In this document: in pieces, positions 35,409 through 44,168 of the stretch
How the letters are laid out: the number at the start of each line of letters is the position of its first letter
How positions within the stretch are numbered: position 1 is the first letter of the stretch
Source of the DNA: Streptomyces sp. A1277
Lineage (GTDB): Bacteria; Actinomycetota; Actinomycetes; Streptomycetales; Streptomycetaceae
DNA: 64,000 bases
Reading direction: 5' to 3'
Assembly (NCBI RefSeq): GCF_004795015.1
Contig: NZ_SSBI01000021.1
Coordinates: 1-64,000 of the forward strand
The notes under the pieces: model-generated
What the model was told of the DNA's origin: nothing
The model's input: only the letters and a program-made list of their open reading frames with translations
Databases searched by the model: none
Translations under genes and position numbers: made by a program

Positions 35409-35885
35409 TCACGCCCCGGGCGGGCCGGGGAGCTTGTTGAAGTCCCAGGAGGTGACGGCGTCGGGGGTCAGGCGCAGCCAGGCGTGCCGCGCGTCGTGCG
35501 GCATCGTCTCCATGCCGAAGTACTTCGCCGCGAACAGCCGCTCGGGCGCGTCGAGTTCCGGGCAGGGCTCGCCGGTGCGCGGGGCCTCGCCGACGAAGAC
35601 CGCGTCGCCCGAGAGCTCGACGCCGCGCAGCTCCCCGTACTCCACGCCGTCGTCGACCACCACGGCGATCCTCGGGTCCCGGCGCAGCTGCGACCACCGC
35701 AGGCTCCGGGTGATCGAGTAGAGCCAGAGCGAGGCGCCGTCCCAGCAGAACCAGAGCGCCCCCACGTGCGGGCGGCCGTCCGCGCCGACGGTGGCGACCC
35801 GGCAGGTCCGCTGCCGGGCGAGATACGCGTCGCGCTCCTCGTCCGTCATCATGATCCGGCGGCTCCGGCGCTGGGTGACGGCCAT
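35409..35885 (-). CDS. PNPOx-fold (pyridoxamine 5'-phosphate oxidase family) protein
   Basis: A 158-residue FMN- or F420-binding split-barrel protein (MTDEERDAYLARQRTCRVATVGADGRPHVGALWFCWDG in overlapping blocks; SLRWSQLRRDPRIAVVVDDG). Members of this group reduce or sequester flavin/F420 or bind haem. ATG 35885 follows AGGAGG with six-base spacing. It is convergent with the LysR gene and diverges from the cysteine hydrolase gene. Confidence 0.85.
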   Translation of the reverse strand: MAVTQRRSRRIMMTDEERDAYLARQRTCRVATVGADGRPHVGALWFCWDGASLWLYSITRSLRWSQLRRDPRIAVVVDDGVEYGELRGVELSGDAVFVGEAPRTGEPCPELDAPERLFAAKYFGMETMPHDARHAWLRLTPDAVTSWDFNKLPGPPGA

Positions 35886-36037
35886 GGCATGCCTCCTGCG
35901 GCTGGTTCGGAGTTCGACCTGACTGGGTGTCAGGAAGCATGGCGTCTCTTCCCTCGGCGCGCAATGGGGGCTACCCTCGCGCGCCCCGGTCCGGCGCCGA
36001 CCCCGGCCCGGCCGACCCGCCGCCGAGAGGGGCCGCC

Positions 36038-36688
36038 GTGCCGCCCAGGGAACAGCTCACCGCACTGACCGACCCGGCCACCACCGCCCTGATGACCGTC
36101 GAGTGCCAGCAGGGAGTGGTCGGCCCCGACAGCGCCCTGCCCGAACTCGCCGAGGCGGCCGTGTGCTCGGGCGCGCTGCACCGGGTGGCCCGGCTCGTCG
36201 CCGGGGCCCACGAGGCCGGGGTCCAGGTGCTGCACGCGGTCGCCGAACGCCGCCCCGACGGCCGGGGCGCCAACCGCAACGCCCGCCTCTTCCGCGCCGC
36301 CGGCCGGCTCCCCGTACAGCAGCACACCGGCACCGCGGCGGTCCGGATCGCCGCCCCCATCGAGGTCGCAGGCGAAGACCTGGTCGTCCGGCGGCTGCAC
36401 GGGCTCTCCCCGATCGCGGGCACCGATGTGGACGCCCTGCTGCGCAACCTCGGCTGCCGCACCCTCGTGGTCACCGGCGTATCGGCCAACGTGGCCATCC
36501 CCAACGCGGTCTTCGACGCGGTCAACCTCGGATACACCGCGGTGGTGCCGGCCGACGCCATCGCGGGGGTGCCCGCCGACTACACGCCCGCGATGATCCG
36601 CAACACCCTGGCGCTGGTCGCGACGGTGACCACGACCGACGCGCTGCTCGACTGCTGGCGCGGGCCGGGGGCCGGGGCGCGGACATGA
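36038..36688 (+). CDS. Isochorismatase-like cysteine hydrolase
   Basis: A 216-residue hydrolase of the isochorismatase/nicotinamidase superfamily. The fold is recognisable from TTALMTVECQQGVVG (the usual catalytic Asp position reads Glu, VECQ), the central HGLSPIAGTDVDALLRNLG, and VTGVSANVAIPNAVFDAVNLGY, where the usual catalytic cysteine (GVxTNxCV) is replaced by VSANVAI. Loss of the cysteine makes normal hydrolase chemistry doubtful. GTG 36038 has GAGAGGGG five bases upstream; the frame is open to 35927. Confidence 0.8.
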   Translation: MPPREQLTALTDPATTALMTVECQQGVVGPDSALPELAEAAVCSGALHRVARLVAGAHEAGVQVLHAVAERRPDGRGANRNARLFRAAGRLPVQQHTGTAAVRIAAPIEVAGEDLVVRRLHGLSPIAGTDVDALLRNLGCRTLVVTGVSANVAIPNAVFDAVNLGYTAVVPADAIAGVPADYTPAMIRNTLALVATVTTTDALLDCWRGPGAGART

Positions 36689-36712
36689 ACCCCGGCTCCC
36701 GGCCCCGCCCCC

Positions 36713-38866
36713 TCAGAGCCCCAAGGACTTCCGCAGGAAATCCAGCTCCAGCCGCAACAGCCCGCTCGCCGTGCGGTCCTGGCCCACCAGATGGCCGGCC
36801 CCCGACAGCGGCACCACCGTGTGCGGGCGCCCGGCCGCGAGGAGGGCCGCCGAGAACCGGAGCGTGTGGGCCACGGCCACGTTGTCGTCGGCGAGGCCGT
36901 GCACCAGCATGAGCGGCCGGGTCAGGGCCGGGGCCTCGGCCGGCAGCGAGTTGCGCGCGTAGTTCTCCGGCAGCACGTCCGGGTGGCCCAGGAACCGCTC
37001 CTCCCAGTGGGTGTCGTAGAGCCGCCGGTCCGCCGGCGCCGCGCCCGCCACCGCCGCGTGGAAGACCTCCGGATGCCGGAGCACGGCCGCCGCCGCGAGG
37101 TATCCGCTGAAGGACCAGCCGCGCATCGCCACCCGCGTCGTGTCCAGCTCCGGACGGTCCCCGGCCACTGCGTGCAGGGCGTCGATCTGGTCCTCCAGGA
37201 CGGCCGTCAGCCGGTCGCCGTGCACCGACTTCTCCCATGCCTCACCCCGCCCCGGCGTGCCCCGCCCGTCCGTGACGAGCACCGCGAAACCCTGCTCCGC
37301 GAACCACTGGGCCACCGCCGTCCACCACATCCGCACCTTCAGCACGAGTTGAATACCGTGACCGGCGTACGGGCTGAGCAGCACCGGCAGCGGGCCCGCC
37401 TCCGGCCGGTGCCAGGACGGCAGGTGCAGCCGGCTGCGCAGCTCCCGCCGGCCCAGGCTGAGGGCCAGGGACCGGGGGGCGACGAGCGGTTCCTCGGCCA
37501 GGACCGCGATCCGGCCCGCCTCGGCTCCGGAGCGCAGCACCGTCACCGTCTGGCCCTCCGGCGTCCGGCTGTCGAGCACCAGCGTCGGGCCGCCGACCGC
37601 GGCGGTGTGCACCCCGGGTACGCCGGAGACCCGGACGGGGCCGTCGCCCCGGCCGGTGGTGTCGTACGACCAGACGTGGATCTCCGTGGGCTCCTCGCTC
37701 GCCGTGAAGTACACCCGCCCGTCCGCGGCACCGATCACCTCGCGGACCTCCAGGCCCGGCGGTGTGACGGTGCCGCCGATGTCGAGACCCTGGGTGTCGC
37801 CGCCGGGTCGGGCCGGGACGACGAGCGCACCGGAGGGCAGGCGCAGCGGGGTGCCCGGGCGCAGGGCGACCCAGGCGGGGTCGTGTGCGCGGTGCAGGGT
37901 CCGGGTCGTGCCGGAGCTCGCGTCCACCTCCAGGACCTGGACGGTGCGCTGGTCCCGGGTCTGTACGCAGACCAGCGGGCCGAGGGCGTCCCAGCCGGCC
38001 GCCACGACGTACTCGAACGCCCGGTCCGTCCACGCGGCTTCGGGATGCCCCTCGCCGGCGGCCTCGGGGAGACGGACGTCGATGTGCTCGCCGGAGGCCC
38101 GCACCAGGTGCAGCGACACCTTCGCGTTGGCCGTACCGGCGGCCGGGTACGCCACCTCGCGGGGCGGCCGCCCCGGGTCGGCGGGGTCCGCTATGTACCG
38201 GCGTGCCACACCGGCCGTGTCCACGCGGGCGACCAGCAGCGCGTCGCCGTCCGGCGCCCACCAGTAGCCGCGCGAGCGGCCGATGGACTCCTGCGACACG
38301 TAGTCGGACAGGCCGTACGTCACGTGCTCGCCGTCCGGTTCGGCGAGCGCACGGTCGCCGGTGCCGTCCGCCCGTACCGTCCGCAGCGCGCCCGCGGACA
38401 CGTATGCGATCAGGGTGCCGTCGGGCGAGGGGCGGGGATCGACGGCCGGTCCCGCCGTGGGCAGCCGGCGGGGCGGGCCGCCGTCGGTGCGGGTCACCCA
38501 GAGGGCGCCCCGGAGTGCGAAGGCCACCAGCCGCACGGACGCGTCGGTGGCGTAGGAGACCACGCCGGAGGAGGTCTCGCGGGCCCGCTCCCGCCGGGCC
38601 CGTTCCTCCGGAGGCAGCTCACCGGCGGGCTCCCGCGCGAAGCCGGGTCCGAGCGGATCGGCGAGGAGCCTTTCCGTGCCGTTCTCGTACAGCCGGAGCC
38701 GGCTCACCGGGTCGGTGCCCGAGGTGCCCCGGACGAAGAGCACCCGCTCGCCGTCCGGGGAGACGGTGAACTGCCGGGGCACGCCCAGCGAGAAGCGCCG
38801 GGTGCGGGCGAACTGGTCGGGGAAGCGGTCCACGGCGGTGGCGCGGGTGCCAAAGGGGCGGGTCAT
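36713..38866 (-). CDS. S9 family peptidase (dipeptidyl-peptidase IV-like)
   Basis: A 717-residue serine peptidase with an N-terminal beta-propeller (to about residue 440) and a C-terminal alpha/beta-hydrolase domain. Nucleophile S585 lies in RGWSFSGY, with D660 in ADDN and H692 in GAGH. No signal peptide is visible, so it probably acts inside the cell on oligopeptides with a penultimate proline or alanine. ATG 38866 gives MTRPFGTRA. It is convergent with the hydrolase gene (25-bp gap) and separated from the MFS gene by a strong terminator. Confidence 0.9.
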   Translation of the reverse strand: MTRPFGTRATAVDRFPDQFARTRRFSLGVPRQFTVSPDGERVLFVRGTSGTDPVSRLRLYENGTERLLADPLGPGFAREPAGELPPEERARRERARETSSGVVSYATDASVRLVAFALRGALWVTRTDGGPPRRLPTAGPAVDPRPSPDGTLIAYVSAGALRTVRADGTGDRALAEPDGEHVTYGLSDYVSQESIGRSRGYWWAPDGDALLVARVDTAGVARRYIADPADPGRPPREVAYPAAGTANAKVSLHLVRASGEHIDVRLPEAAGEGHPEAAWTDRAFEYVVAAGWDALGPLVCVQTRDQRTVQVLEVDASSGTTRTLHRAHDPAWVALRPGTPLRLPSGALVVPARPGGDTQGLDIGGTVTPPGLEVREVIGAADGRVYFTASEEPTEIHVWSYDTTGRGDGPVRVSGVPGVHTAAVGGPTLVLDSRTPEGQTVTVLRSGAEAGRIAVLAEEPLVAPRSLALSLGRRELRSRLHLPSWHRPEAGPLPVLLSPYAGHGIQLVLKVRMWWTAVAQWFAEQGFAVLVTDGRGTPGRGEAWEKSVHGDRLTAVLEDQIDALHAVAGDRPELDTTRVAMRGWSFSGYLAAAAVLRHPEVFHAAVAGAAPADRRLYDTHWEERFLGHPDVLPENYARNSLPAEAPALTRPLMLVHGLADDNVAVAHTLRFSAALLAAGRPHTVVPLSGAGHLVGQDRTASGLLRLELDFLRKSLGL

Positions 38867-38900
38867 GGCGACACCATGGCAGGTGGAACGGCCTGTACGC

Positions 38901-38939
38901 CGCCCCGGGGCCCGCCCGCTCAGGGCGGGCCCCGGGGCG
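38901..38939 (-). terminator. Terminator of the tetR-MFS transcript
   Basis: A perfect 17-bp stem pairs CGCCCCGGGGCCCGCCC (38901-38917) with GGGCGGGCCCCGGGGCG (38923-38939) over a five-base loop, four bases after the MFS stop. Confidence 0.85.
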
Positions 38940-38943
38940 GGGA

Positions 38944-40545
38944 TCAGTGTGTCGGGGCGGCGGGCTCGGCCGCCGCGCTCTCCGCCGCGAGGCGCTCCAT
39001 GCCGCTCTGCGTCCGCAGCGGCTTCTCCTTGATGAACAGCACCGCGATCAGCGCCAGGAACGCGAAGGGGGCGCCGATCAGGAAGACGTCGGCGGTCGCG
39101 ACGCCGTACGCGTGCTCGACCACCTGCCGCGCCGGTTCGGGGAGCGTGCTGAGGTCGGGGACGCCGCTGCCGGCGCCTCCGTTGTCCGCCGCGCCGCCGA
39201 AGCCCTTCTTCATCTCCTCGGCCACCCGGTGGGCGAGGACCGCGCCCAGGGCGCTCGTGCCGATGGCCCCGCCGAGGCTGCGGAAGAACGACAGCACCGA
39301 GGTGGCCGCGCCGAGTTCGGCGGCGGGAACGTCGTTCTGGGCGGCCAGCACGAGGTTCTGCATCAGCATGCCGACACCGACGCCGAGCACCACCATGTAG
39401 ACGCTGAGCAGGCCGAACGAGGAGTCGGCGCCGATCGTGGAGAGCAGGCCCATGCCCGCCGTCATGATGATGCCGCCCGCGATGAGGAAGCCCTTCCACT
39501 TGCCCCGGGCGGAGATGATCTGCCCGGCCACGGTCGTGGAGATCATCAGACCGAGGATCATCGGAAGGCTCATCAGGCCGGCGGTGGTCGGGGTCTTGCC
39601 CAGCGAGATCTGGAAGTACTGGGAGAGGAACACCGTGCCGCCGAACATGGCCACACCGACCAGCATGCTCGCCACCGTCGTCAGCGCCACGGTGCGGTTG
39701 CGGAAGATGTCCAGCGGAATGATCGGTTCCTGGACGCGGGACTCGACCCAGACCGCGGCGGCCAGCAGGACCACACCGGCGGTGACGAGTGCGGCGGTCT
39801 GCCAGGAGGCCCAGTCGAAGCGGTTGCCGGCGAGGGTCACCCACAGCAGCAGCGCGCTGACCCCGGTCATGATGAGGACGGCGCCGACGTAGTCGATCTT
39901 CACTTCCCGGCGGATCGTCGGCAGCTTCAGGGTCAGTTGGAGCAGCACGATGGCGAGCAGCGCGAACGGCACCCCGATGAAGAAGCACCAGCGCCACCCC
40001 AGCCAGGAGGTGTCCACCAGCACGCCGCCGATGAGCGGGCCCGCGACCGTGCCGACGGCGAAGACGGCGCCGAAGATGCCGGAGTAGCGGCCGAGTTCAC
40101 GCGGCGGGATGATCGCCGCCATCACGACCTGGGCGAGTGCGGTGAGACCGCCCGCGCCGATGCCCTGCACGACCCGGCTGACGATGAGCAGCCCGACGCT
40201 GTGCGAGAAGCCGGCGACGAGCGAGCCGACGATGAACATCGACAGCGAGAGCTGGATGAGCAGCTTCTTGTCGTACAGGTCGGAGAGCTTGCCCCAGATC
40301 GGGACCGTCGCCGTCATGGCGAGGAGTTCGGCCGTGACGACCCAGGTGTACGAGGACTGGCTGCCGTTCAGGTCGGCGATGATCCTGGGCAGGGCGTTGG
40401 AGACGATGGTGGAGGCCAGGATGGCCACGAACATGCCGGCCATCAGGCCCGACATGGCCTGGAGTATCTGGCCGCGCGTCATGCCTGACGCGGGCCCCTC
40501 GATCGCACCGGCGGCGCCGGTTTCGGGTGTGACGGCAGCGGTCAT
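38944..40545 (-). CDS. MFS drug-efflux transporter (DHA2 / EmrB-QacA type)
   Basis: A 533-residue transporter with fourteen membrane segments. Motif A-like GKLSDLYDKKLLIQLSL follows segment 2, and motif C GIFGAVFAVGTVAGPLIGGVLV lies in segment 5, as in proton-driven multidrug exporters. It lies 106 bases downstream of a TetR gene on the same strand, which probably represses both. ATG 40545 is the likely start. The substrate is unknown. Confidence 0.92.
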   Translation of the reverse strand: MTAAVTPETGAAGAIEGPASGMTRGQILQAMSGLMAGMFVAILASTIVSNALPRIIADLNGSQSSYTWVVTAELLAMTATVPIWGKLSDLYDKKLLIQLSLSMFIVGSLVAGFSHSVGLLIVSRVVQGIGAGGLTALAQVVMAAIIPPRELGRYSGIFGAVFAVGTVAGPLIGGVLVDTSWLGWRWCFFIGVPFALLAIVLLQLTLKLPTIRREVKIDYVGAVLIMTGVSALLLWVTLAGNRFDWASWQTAALVTAGVVLLAAAVWVESRVQEPIIPLDIFRNRTVALTTVASMLVGVAMFGGTVFLSQYFQISLGKTPTTAGLMSLPMILGLMISTTVAGQIISARGKWKGFLIAGGIIMTAGMGLLSTIGADSSFGLLSVYMVVLGVGVGMLMQNLVLAAQNDVPAAELGAATSVLSFFRSLGGAIGTSALGAVLAHRVAEEMKKGFGGAADNGGAGSGVPDLSTLPEPARQVVEHAYGVATADVFLIGAPFAFLALIAVLFIKEKPLRTQSGMERLAAESAAAEPAAPTH

Positions 40546-40651
40546 CGGCCGACGTTCCTCATTCTCTGGTGACTGGCTCCGCGATCAGCGCTTCTGCGCG
40601 GAGTGGTGCTGCGGTGGGTGACGTGGGCCCGGCGGGGTGCGCCGGACGCGC

Positions 40652-41254
40652 TCAGGTCTTCAGGCCGGCGGCCAGCGCGGCGAACGCCTCGCGGTACAGG
40701 CCCTGGAAGGTGCGCGTACGGCCCGACGCCACCCAGACCTCGACGGCGGTGCGCACGGCGGCCAGGGCCACATGCGCGAGGAGCCGGGGGTAGAGGTCGG
40801 TCTCGGGGTCCTGGCCGAGGCGTTCGGCGACGACGGCGACCATCGCGGTCTCGTCGGCGCCGCGGGCGGCCAGGAAGTTGGGGAGCAGGGCGGGGCTCTT
40901 GCGCAGGACCGCCATCTGGAGCTCCCAGCGGTCGTGGTCCTCCTCGATCTGGGCGAGTTCCTGGGCGATCGCCTCGCTGAGGGCTTCGAGCGCCGTCAGG
41001 TGCTCCGGGGCGTTGAGCACGGCCCGGCGGGTCCGTTCGGCGTTGTCCTGGCCGGGACGCGTGATCGCGTCCTCCAGGCACGGGAAGTAGTTGAAGAACG
41101 TGCGCACGGAGACGCCGACGGCGTCGGTGACCGCTTCCACGGTCACGTCCTCGAAGCCGCGGTCGGCCGCCATGCGCAGGGCCGCGCCGGCCAGGGCGTC
41201 ACGCGTGGCGCGCTTCTTGCGTTCACGCAGCCCCAGGGGCGGGTCGTCGCTCAT
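40652..41254 (-). CDS. TetR-family transcriptional regulator
   Basis: A 200-residue repressor with an N-terminal helix-turn-helix (RDALAGAALRMAADRGFEDVTVEAVTDAVGVSVRTFFNYFP in overlapping blocks) and a helical ligand-binding domain. The ATG at 41254 (MSDDPPLG) is favoured over 41290, which lies in the AT-rich promoter. It is cotranscribed with the MFS gene and diverges from the IclR gene. An AT-rich inverted repeat upstream is its probable operator. Confidence 0.9.
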   Translation of the reverse strand: MSDDPPLGLRERKKRATRDALAGAALRMAADRGFEDVTVEAVTDAVGVSVRTFFNYFPCLEDAITRPGQDNAERTRRAVLNAPEHLTALEALSEAIAQELAQIEEDHDRWELQMAVLRKSPALLPNFLAARGADETAMVAVVAERLGQDPETDLYPRLLAHVALAAVRTAVEVWVASGRTRTFQGLYREAFAALAAGLKT

Positions 41255-41271
41255 GAAGGTGCATGCTATGC

Positions 41272-41294
41272 AATTTTGCAGCCTCGGCAAAATT
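41272..41294. promoter_or_regulatory. Probable TetR operator
   Basis: AATTTTGC (41272-41279) and GCAAAATT (41287-41294) form a perfect 8-bp inverted repeat with a seven-base spacer, within a conspicuously AT-rich 40-bp stretch between tetR and iclR. Size and position fit a TetR operator. Confidence 0.6.
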
Positions 41295-41389
41295 TTGAAC
41301 CGGCCGTACGCATCCCTTCACGGCGACCGGGGGCGCTGTTACATTCCGGAAAACAAGAATTCATTTCAGTCTGTGACTGGAGGCTCCCC

Positions 41390-42283
41390 ATGACGGCTGT
41401 CCATGATGCTCCTCACGTGCATGTGCCGGTTCGTCGCGAGCTGCCGCCGTCGATGGTCGAGCGGGTGACGCTGATCATGGACGTCTTCGAAGGCAGGGCG
41501 GCCCGGCTGTCCCTGGAGGAAGTGGCCCGGTCCACCCGGCTGCCCAGGTCGACGGCGCACCGCATCCTCGACCAGCTGGTACGGCTGCGCTGGCTGGAGC
41601 ACACCGGACTCGGCTACGGGCTCGGGCGCCGCGCGCTCGGCCTCGGCGGCGGGGACGGCGCACACAGCAGGATTCGCGAGGCGGCCGCCTCCCGGCTGCA
41701 CCACCTCCAGATCAAGACCGGCATGGTCGTCCACCTGGCCGTCCTGGACGGGGCCGAGGTGCACTACCTGGACAAGGTCGGCGGGCGCTTCGCCGCGGCC
41801 GTCCCCTCCCGCGTCGGCGGCCGGGCACCGGCCCACTCGACCGCGCTCGGCAAGGCGATGCTGGCCTGGCTGGAGCCGGAGGACGTGGAGGCCAGGGCCG
41901 CCGGGCTCATCGGCCGGCTGACCCAGCGCACCATCGCCGACCTCGGCACACTGCACCAGGAGCTCAACCGCGTCCGGCGCCGCCACGGCCTCGCCTTCGA
42001 GCGCGGCGAGTGCTTCCCGGACATCGCGTGCGTGGCCGCCGCCATCCGGGGCCCGGAGGGCCCGGTCGCCGCGATCTCGCTGGTGGGGGACGCCTGGTCG
42101 CCCCTGGAGAAGGTGGCCCCGCTGGTCGTGGACGCGGCACGGCAGGTGTCCGCCGAGCTGTTCCCCGAGCGGCAGACCCCGGTGCGAGGCGGGCGGCGGG
42201 CGGCGGCCGTACCCGAGGAGACGTGGTCGCCGCAGGCCATGGACAGCCTGCTCGCCGCGGGGCAGTACGGGGACTGGCAGTAG
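41390..42283 (+). CDS. IclR-family transcriptional regulator at the edge of the steroid island
   Basis: A 297-residue regulator: winged helix at ~20-85 (SMVERVTLIMDVFEGRAARLSLEEVARSTRLPRSTAHRILDQL in overlapping blocks) and a C-terminal IclR effector domain (GTLHQELNRVRRRHGLAFERGECFPDIACVAAAI). IclR proteins bind ~15-bp palindromes and often activate aromatic-catabolic operons. ATG 41390 has GGAGG six bases upstream. It is the only regulator adjacent to the steroid genes. The five 15-bp TCCCG-N5-CGGGA sites in that island have the right size for it. The regulator-site link is inferred. Confidence 0.88.
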   Translation: MTAVHDAPHVHVPVRRELPPSMVERVTLIMDVFEGRAARLSLEEVARSTRLPRSTAHRILDQLVRLRWLEHTGLGYGLGRRALGLGGGDGAHSRIREAAASRLHHLQIKTGMVVHLAVLDGAEVHYLDKVGGRFAAAVPSRVGGRAPAHSTALGKAMLAWLEPEDVEARAAGLIGRLTQRTIADLGTLHQELNRVRRRHGLAFERGECFPDIACVAAAIRGPEGPVAAISLVGDAWSPLEKVAPLVVDAARQVSAELFPERQTPVRGGRRAAAVPEETWSPQAMDSLLAAGQYGDWQ

Positions 42284-42409
42284 TAGCGCTGGGCGCTCGC
42301 GGGTCGGGAACGTATACGGCCCCGCCACCCCGTGCGCGTCGGCCCCGGCGCCCTCACCCCCGTACGTGTCGACCGGCGCCCTTGCCCCGCAAGCGCCTGC
42401 CCGGCGCCC

Positions 42410-42979
42410 TCACCCCCACAGGTCGCCCCACCCCCACGGCCCCGGCGGTGCCGGGACCACCGGACTTCCGACGCCGAAGCCGCCCCGGAAGAAGAGCATC
42501 GGCCGGCCCTCGCTCACGGTCTCCAGGGCGAGGACCCGGCCCAGCACCACATCGTGGTCGCCCGCGCCGCGCACGTCGTACACATCGGCGTGCACCCGCG
42601 TGAGGACGCCCGGCAGGGACGGCGTCCCCCAGCGGGAGACCTCCCAGTCCAGCCCCTCGTACTTGCGGCCCTTGCCCGACCCGAACCGGCCGCAGAGATC
42701 CGTCTGCTCCTCGGCCAGGACGTTCACCGCGAACCGCCCCGCCTCCCTGATCCTCGGCCAGGCGCGCCCCCGGTGGTCGGCGCAGAACAGCACCAGGGGC
42801 GGCTCCAGTGAGACGGACGCGAACGACTGGCAGGCGAAGCCGGCCGGCACGCCGTCCCGGCCGAGGCCCGTCACCACCGTGACCCCGGAGGCGAAACTCC
42901 CCATCGTGCGCCGCATCCGCGCGGGGGTCGGCTCGGTCTCCTCGCACGCCTCGGGCGCGGACAGCGGCTCTGCGGTCAT
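42410..42979 (-). CDS. hsaB: Flavin reductase of the 3-HSA hydroxylase system (HsaB-like)
   Basis: A 189-residue flavin reductase domain protein (RTMGSFASGVTVVTGLGRDGVPAGFACQSFASVSLEPPLVLF in overlapping blocks). In steroid degradation HsaB supplies reduced FMN to HsaA, which hydroxylates 3-HSA at C4. Assignment to HsaB rests on the fold and on the surrounding hsa genes. ATG 42979 follows AGAGGTG. It is transcribed divergently from hsaD and has its own copy of the shared operator (43075-43089). Confidence 0.82.
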   Translation of the reverse strand: MTAEPLSAPEACEETEPTPARMRRTMGSFASGVTVVTGLGRDGVPAGFACQSFASVSLEPPLVLFCADHRGRAWPRIREAGRFAVNVLAEEQTDLCGRFGSGKGRKYEGLDWEVSRWGTPSLPGVLTRVHADVYDVRGAGDHDVVLGRVLALETVSEGRPMLFFRGGFGVGSPVVPAPPGPWGWGDLWG

Positions 42980-43038
42980 CGGGTTCACCTCTGGGGGACG
43001 GGGGCGGGGCACTGCGCCCGGGACCGGGCAGGGGGCCG

Positions 43039-43089
43039 ACCCTAGGACCGCCGTCCGGGCCGCCGGGAACGCGTTCCCGATCAGTGGAA
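43039..43089 (-). promoter_or_regulatory. hsaB promoter with steroid-island operator
   Basis: The 15-mer TCCCGATCAGTGGAA (43075-43089) has the TCCCG-N5-yGGrA form. The minus-strand -10 TAGGGT occupies 43044-43039. Distance from the 15-mer's centre to the -10 is 38 bp, identical to the other four promoters. The perfect palindrome GGGAACGCGTTCCC (43065-43078) overlaps it. Confidence 0.68.
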
Positions 43090-43142
43090 CGGTGCCGCGG
43101 ACGGGCCTTCGCGGGCCGCCGGAACCCGCCCGGCCACGGTCA

Positions 43143-43193
43143 TCCCGCTGACCGAGACGTCCGCCGCGCCGCCCCGTACCCCGTGGTTACCGT
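43143..43193 (+). promoter_or_regulatory. hsaD-operon promoter with steroid-island operator
   Basis: TCCCGCTGACCGAGA (43143-43157) is followed by -10 TACCGT at 43188-43193; centre-to--10 distance is 38 bp. Transcription would begin near 43200 and run through hsaD, kstD, kshB, hsaG, hsaF, hsaA and hsaC. Confidence 0.7.
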
Positions 43194-43298
43194 CCAGGAA
43201 CCGTTCACACGGCACCCATGGGCCGCCCGGCGCCGAAGACCGCCCGGGGCCCTCGGGCCCTTCAGGTCCACCGGACACCGAGCTCGACCGAGGCAGGG

Positions 43299-44168
43299 AT
43301 GATGACGGAGCTCAGCCACGACTCCACACTCCGCGAACTCGCCACCGAACAAGGCGTGTTGCGCTACCACGAGGCCGGCGACGGCCCGCCCCTGCTCCTG
43401 CTGCACGGCTCCGGGCCCGGCGTCACGGGCTGGCGCAACTACCGGCACAACCTCGCGGTGTTCGCCGAACACTTCCGCTGCCTCGTCCTGGAGTTCCCCG
43501 GCTTCGGGGTCAGCGACCCGGCCGACGGGCACCCCATGGCGACGGCCGCCTCCGCCGTGACCCGGTTCCTGGACGGGCTCGGGCTCGACCGGGTCGACAT
43601 CATCGGCAACTCGATGGGCGGCATCATCGGCACCCGCTTCGCCCTGGCGCACCCCGGGCGGGTGCGGCGCCTCGTGACGATCGGCGGCATCGGCCGCAAC
43701 CTCTTCAGCCCCGGGCCCGGCGAGGGCATCAAGCTGCTCTCCGAATTCACCGACCACCCCACCCGCGAGGGCCTGGTCCGCTGGCTGAACTCCATGGTGT
43801 ACGACCGGTCCCTGGTGACCGAGGAGCTGATCGAGGAGCGGTGGGCGCAGGCCACCGACCCCGAGACCCTCGCCGCCGCCCGCCGCATGTACGGCACCGA
43901 GGCGTTCGCCGCCCAGGCCGCCGCCGCTGCCGCGTCCGACGCCGCACCGTACTGGGCGATGCTCCACAAGCTCCGTGCGAAGACCCTGCTCACCTGGGGG
44001 CGCGACGACCGGGTCAGCCCGGTCGACATGGCACTGCTGCCGATGCGCACCGTTCCCGACGCGGAGCTGCACGTGTTCCCCGACTGCGGGCACTGGGTGA
44101 TGATCGAACAGAAGGCCGCCTGGGAGAGCGCGGTCCTCGCCTTCCTCACCCGCGAGGACGCGGCGTGA
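43299..44168 (+). CDS. hsaD: 4,9-DSHA hydrolase, meta-cleavage product hydrolase (HsaD-like)
   Basis: A 289-residue alpha/beta hydrolase of the MhpC/BphD/HsaD group that cleaves a C-C bond in ring-fission products. It shows the oxyanion-hole segment LHGSGPGVTGW, nucleophile S105 in GNSMGG, the aspartate in GRDDRVSP (236/237), and H265 in CGHW. In steroid catabolism HsaD splits 4,9-DSHA into a C5 dienoate and the C/D-ring acid. ATG 43299 or 43302 starts it. It overlaps kstD by four bases. Confidence 0.88.
   Translation: MMTELSHDSTLRELATEQGVLRYHEAGDGPPLLLLHGSGPGVTGWRNYRHNLAVFAEHFRCLVLEFPGFGVSDPADGHPMATAASAVTRFLDGLGLDRVDIIGNSMGGIIGTRFALAHPGRVRRLVTIGGIGRNLFSPGPGEGIKLLSEFTDHPTREGLVRWLNSMVYDRSLVTEELIEERWAQATDPETLAAARRMYGTEAFAAQAAAAAASDAAPYWAMLHKLRAKTLLTWGRDDRVSPVDMALLPMRTVPDAELHVFPDCGHWVMIEQKAAWESAVLAFLTREDAA

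Noticed and set aside
43065..43078. Perfect palindrome GGGAACGCGTTCCC as the main operator of the hsaB-hsaD region
   Set aside because: I found no second copy at the other island promoters, whereas the overlapping 15-mer occurs at all five with fixed spacing.
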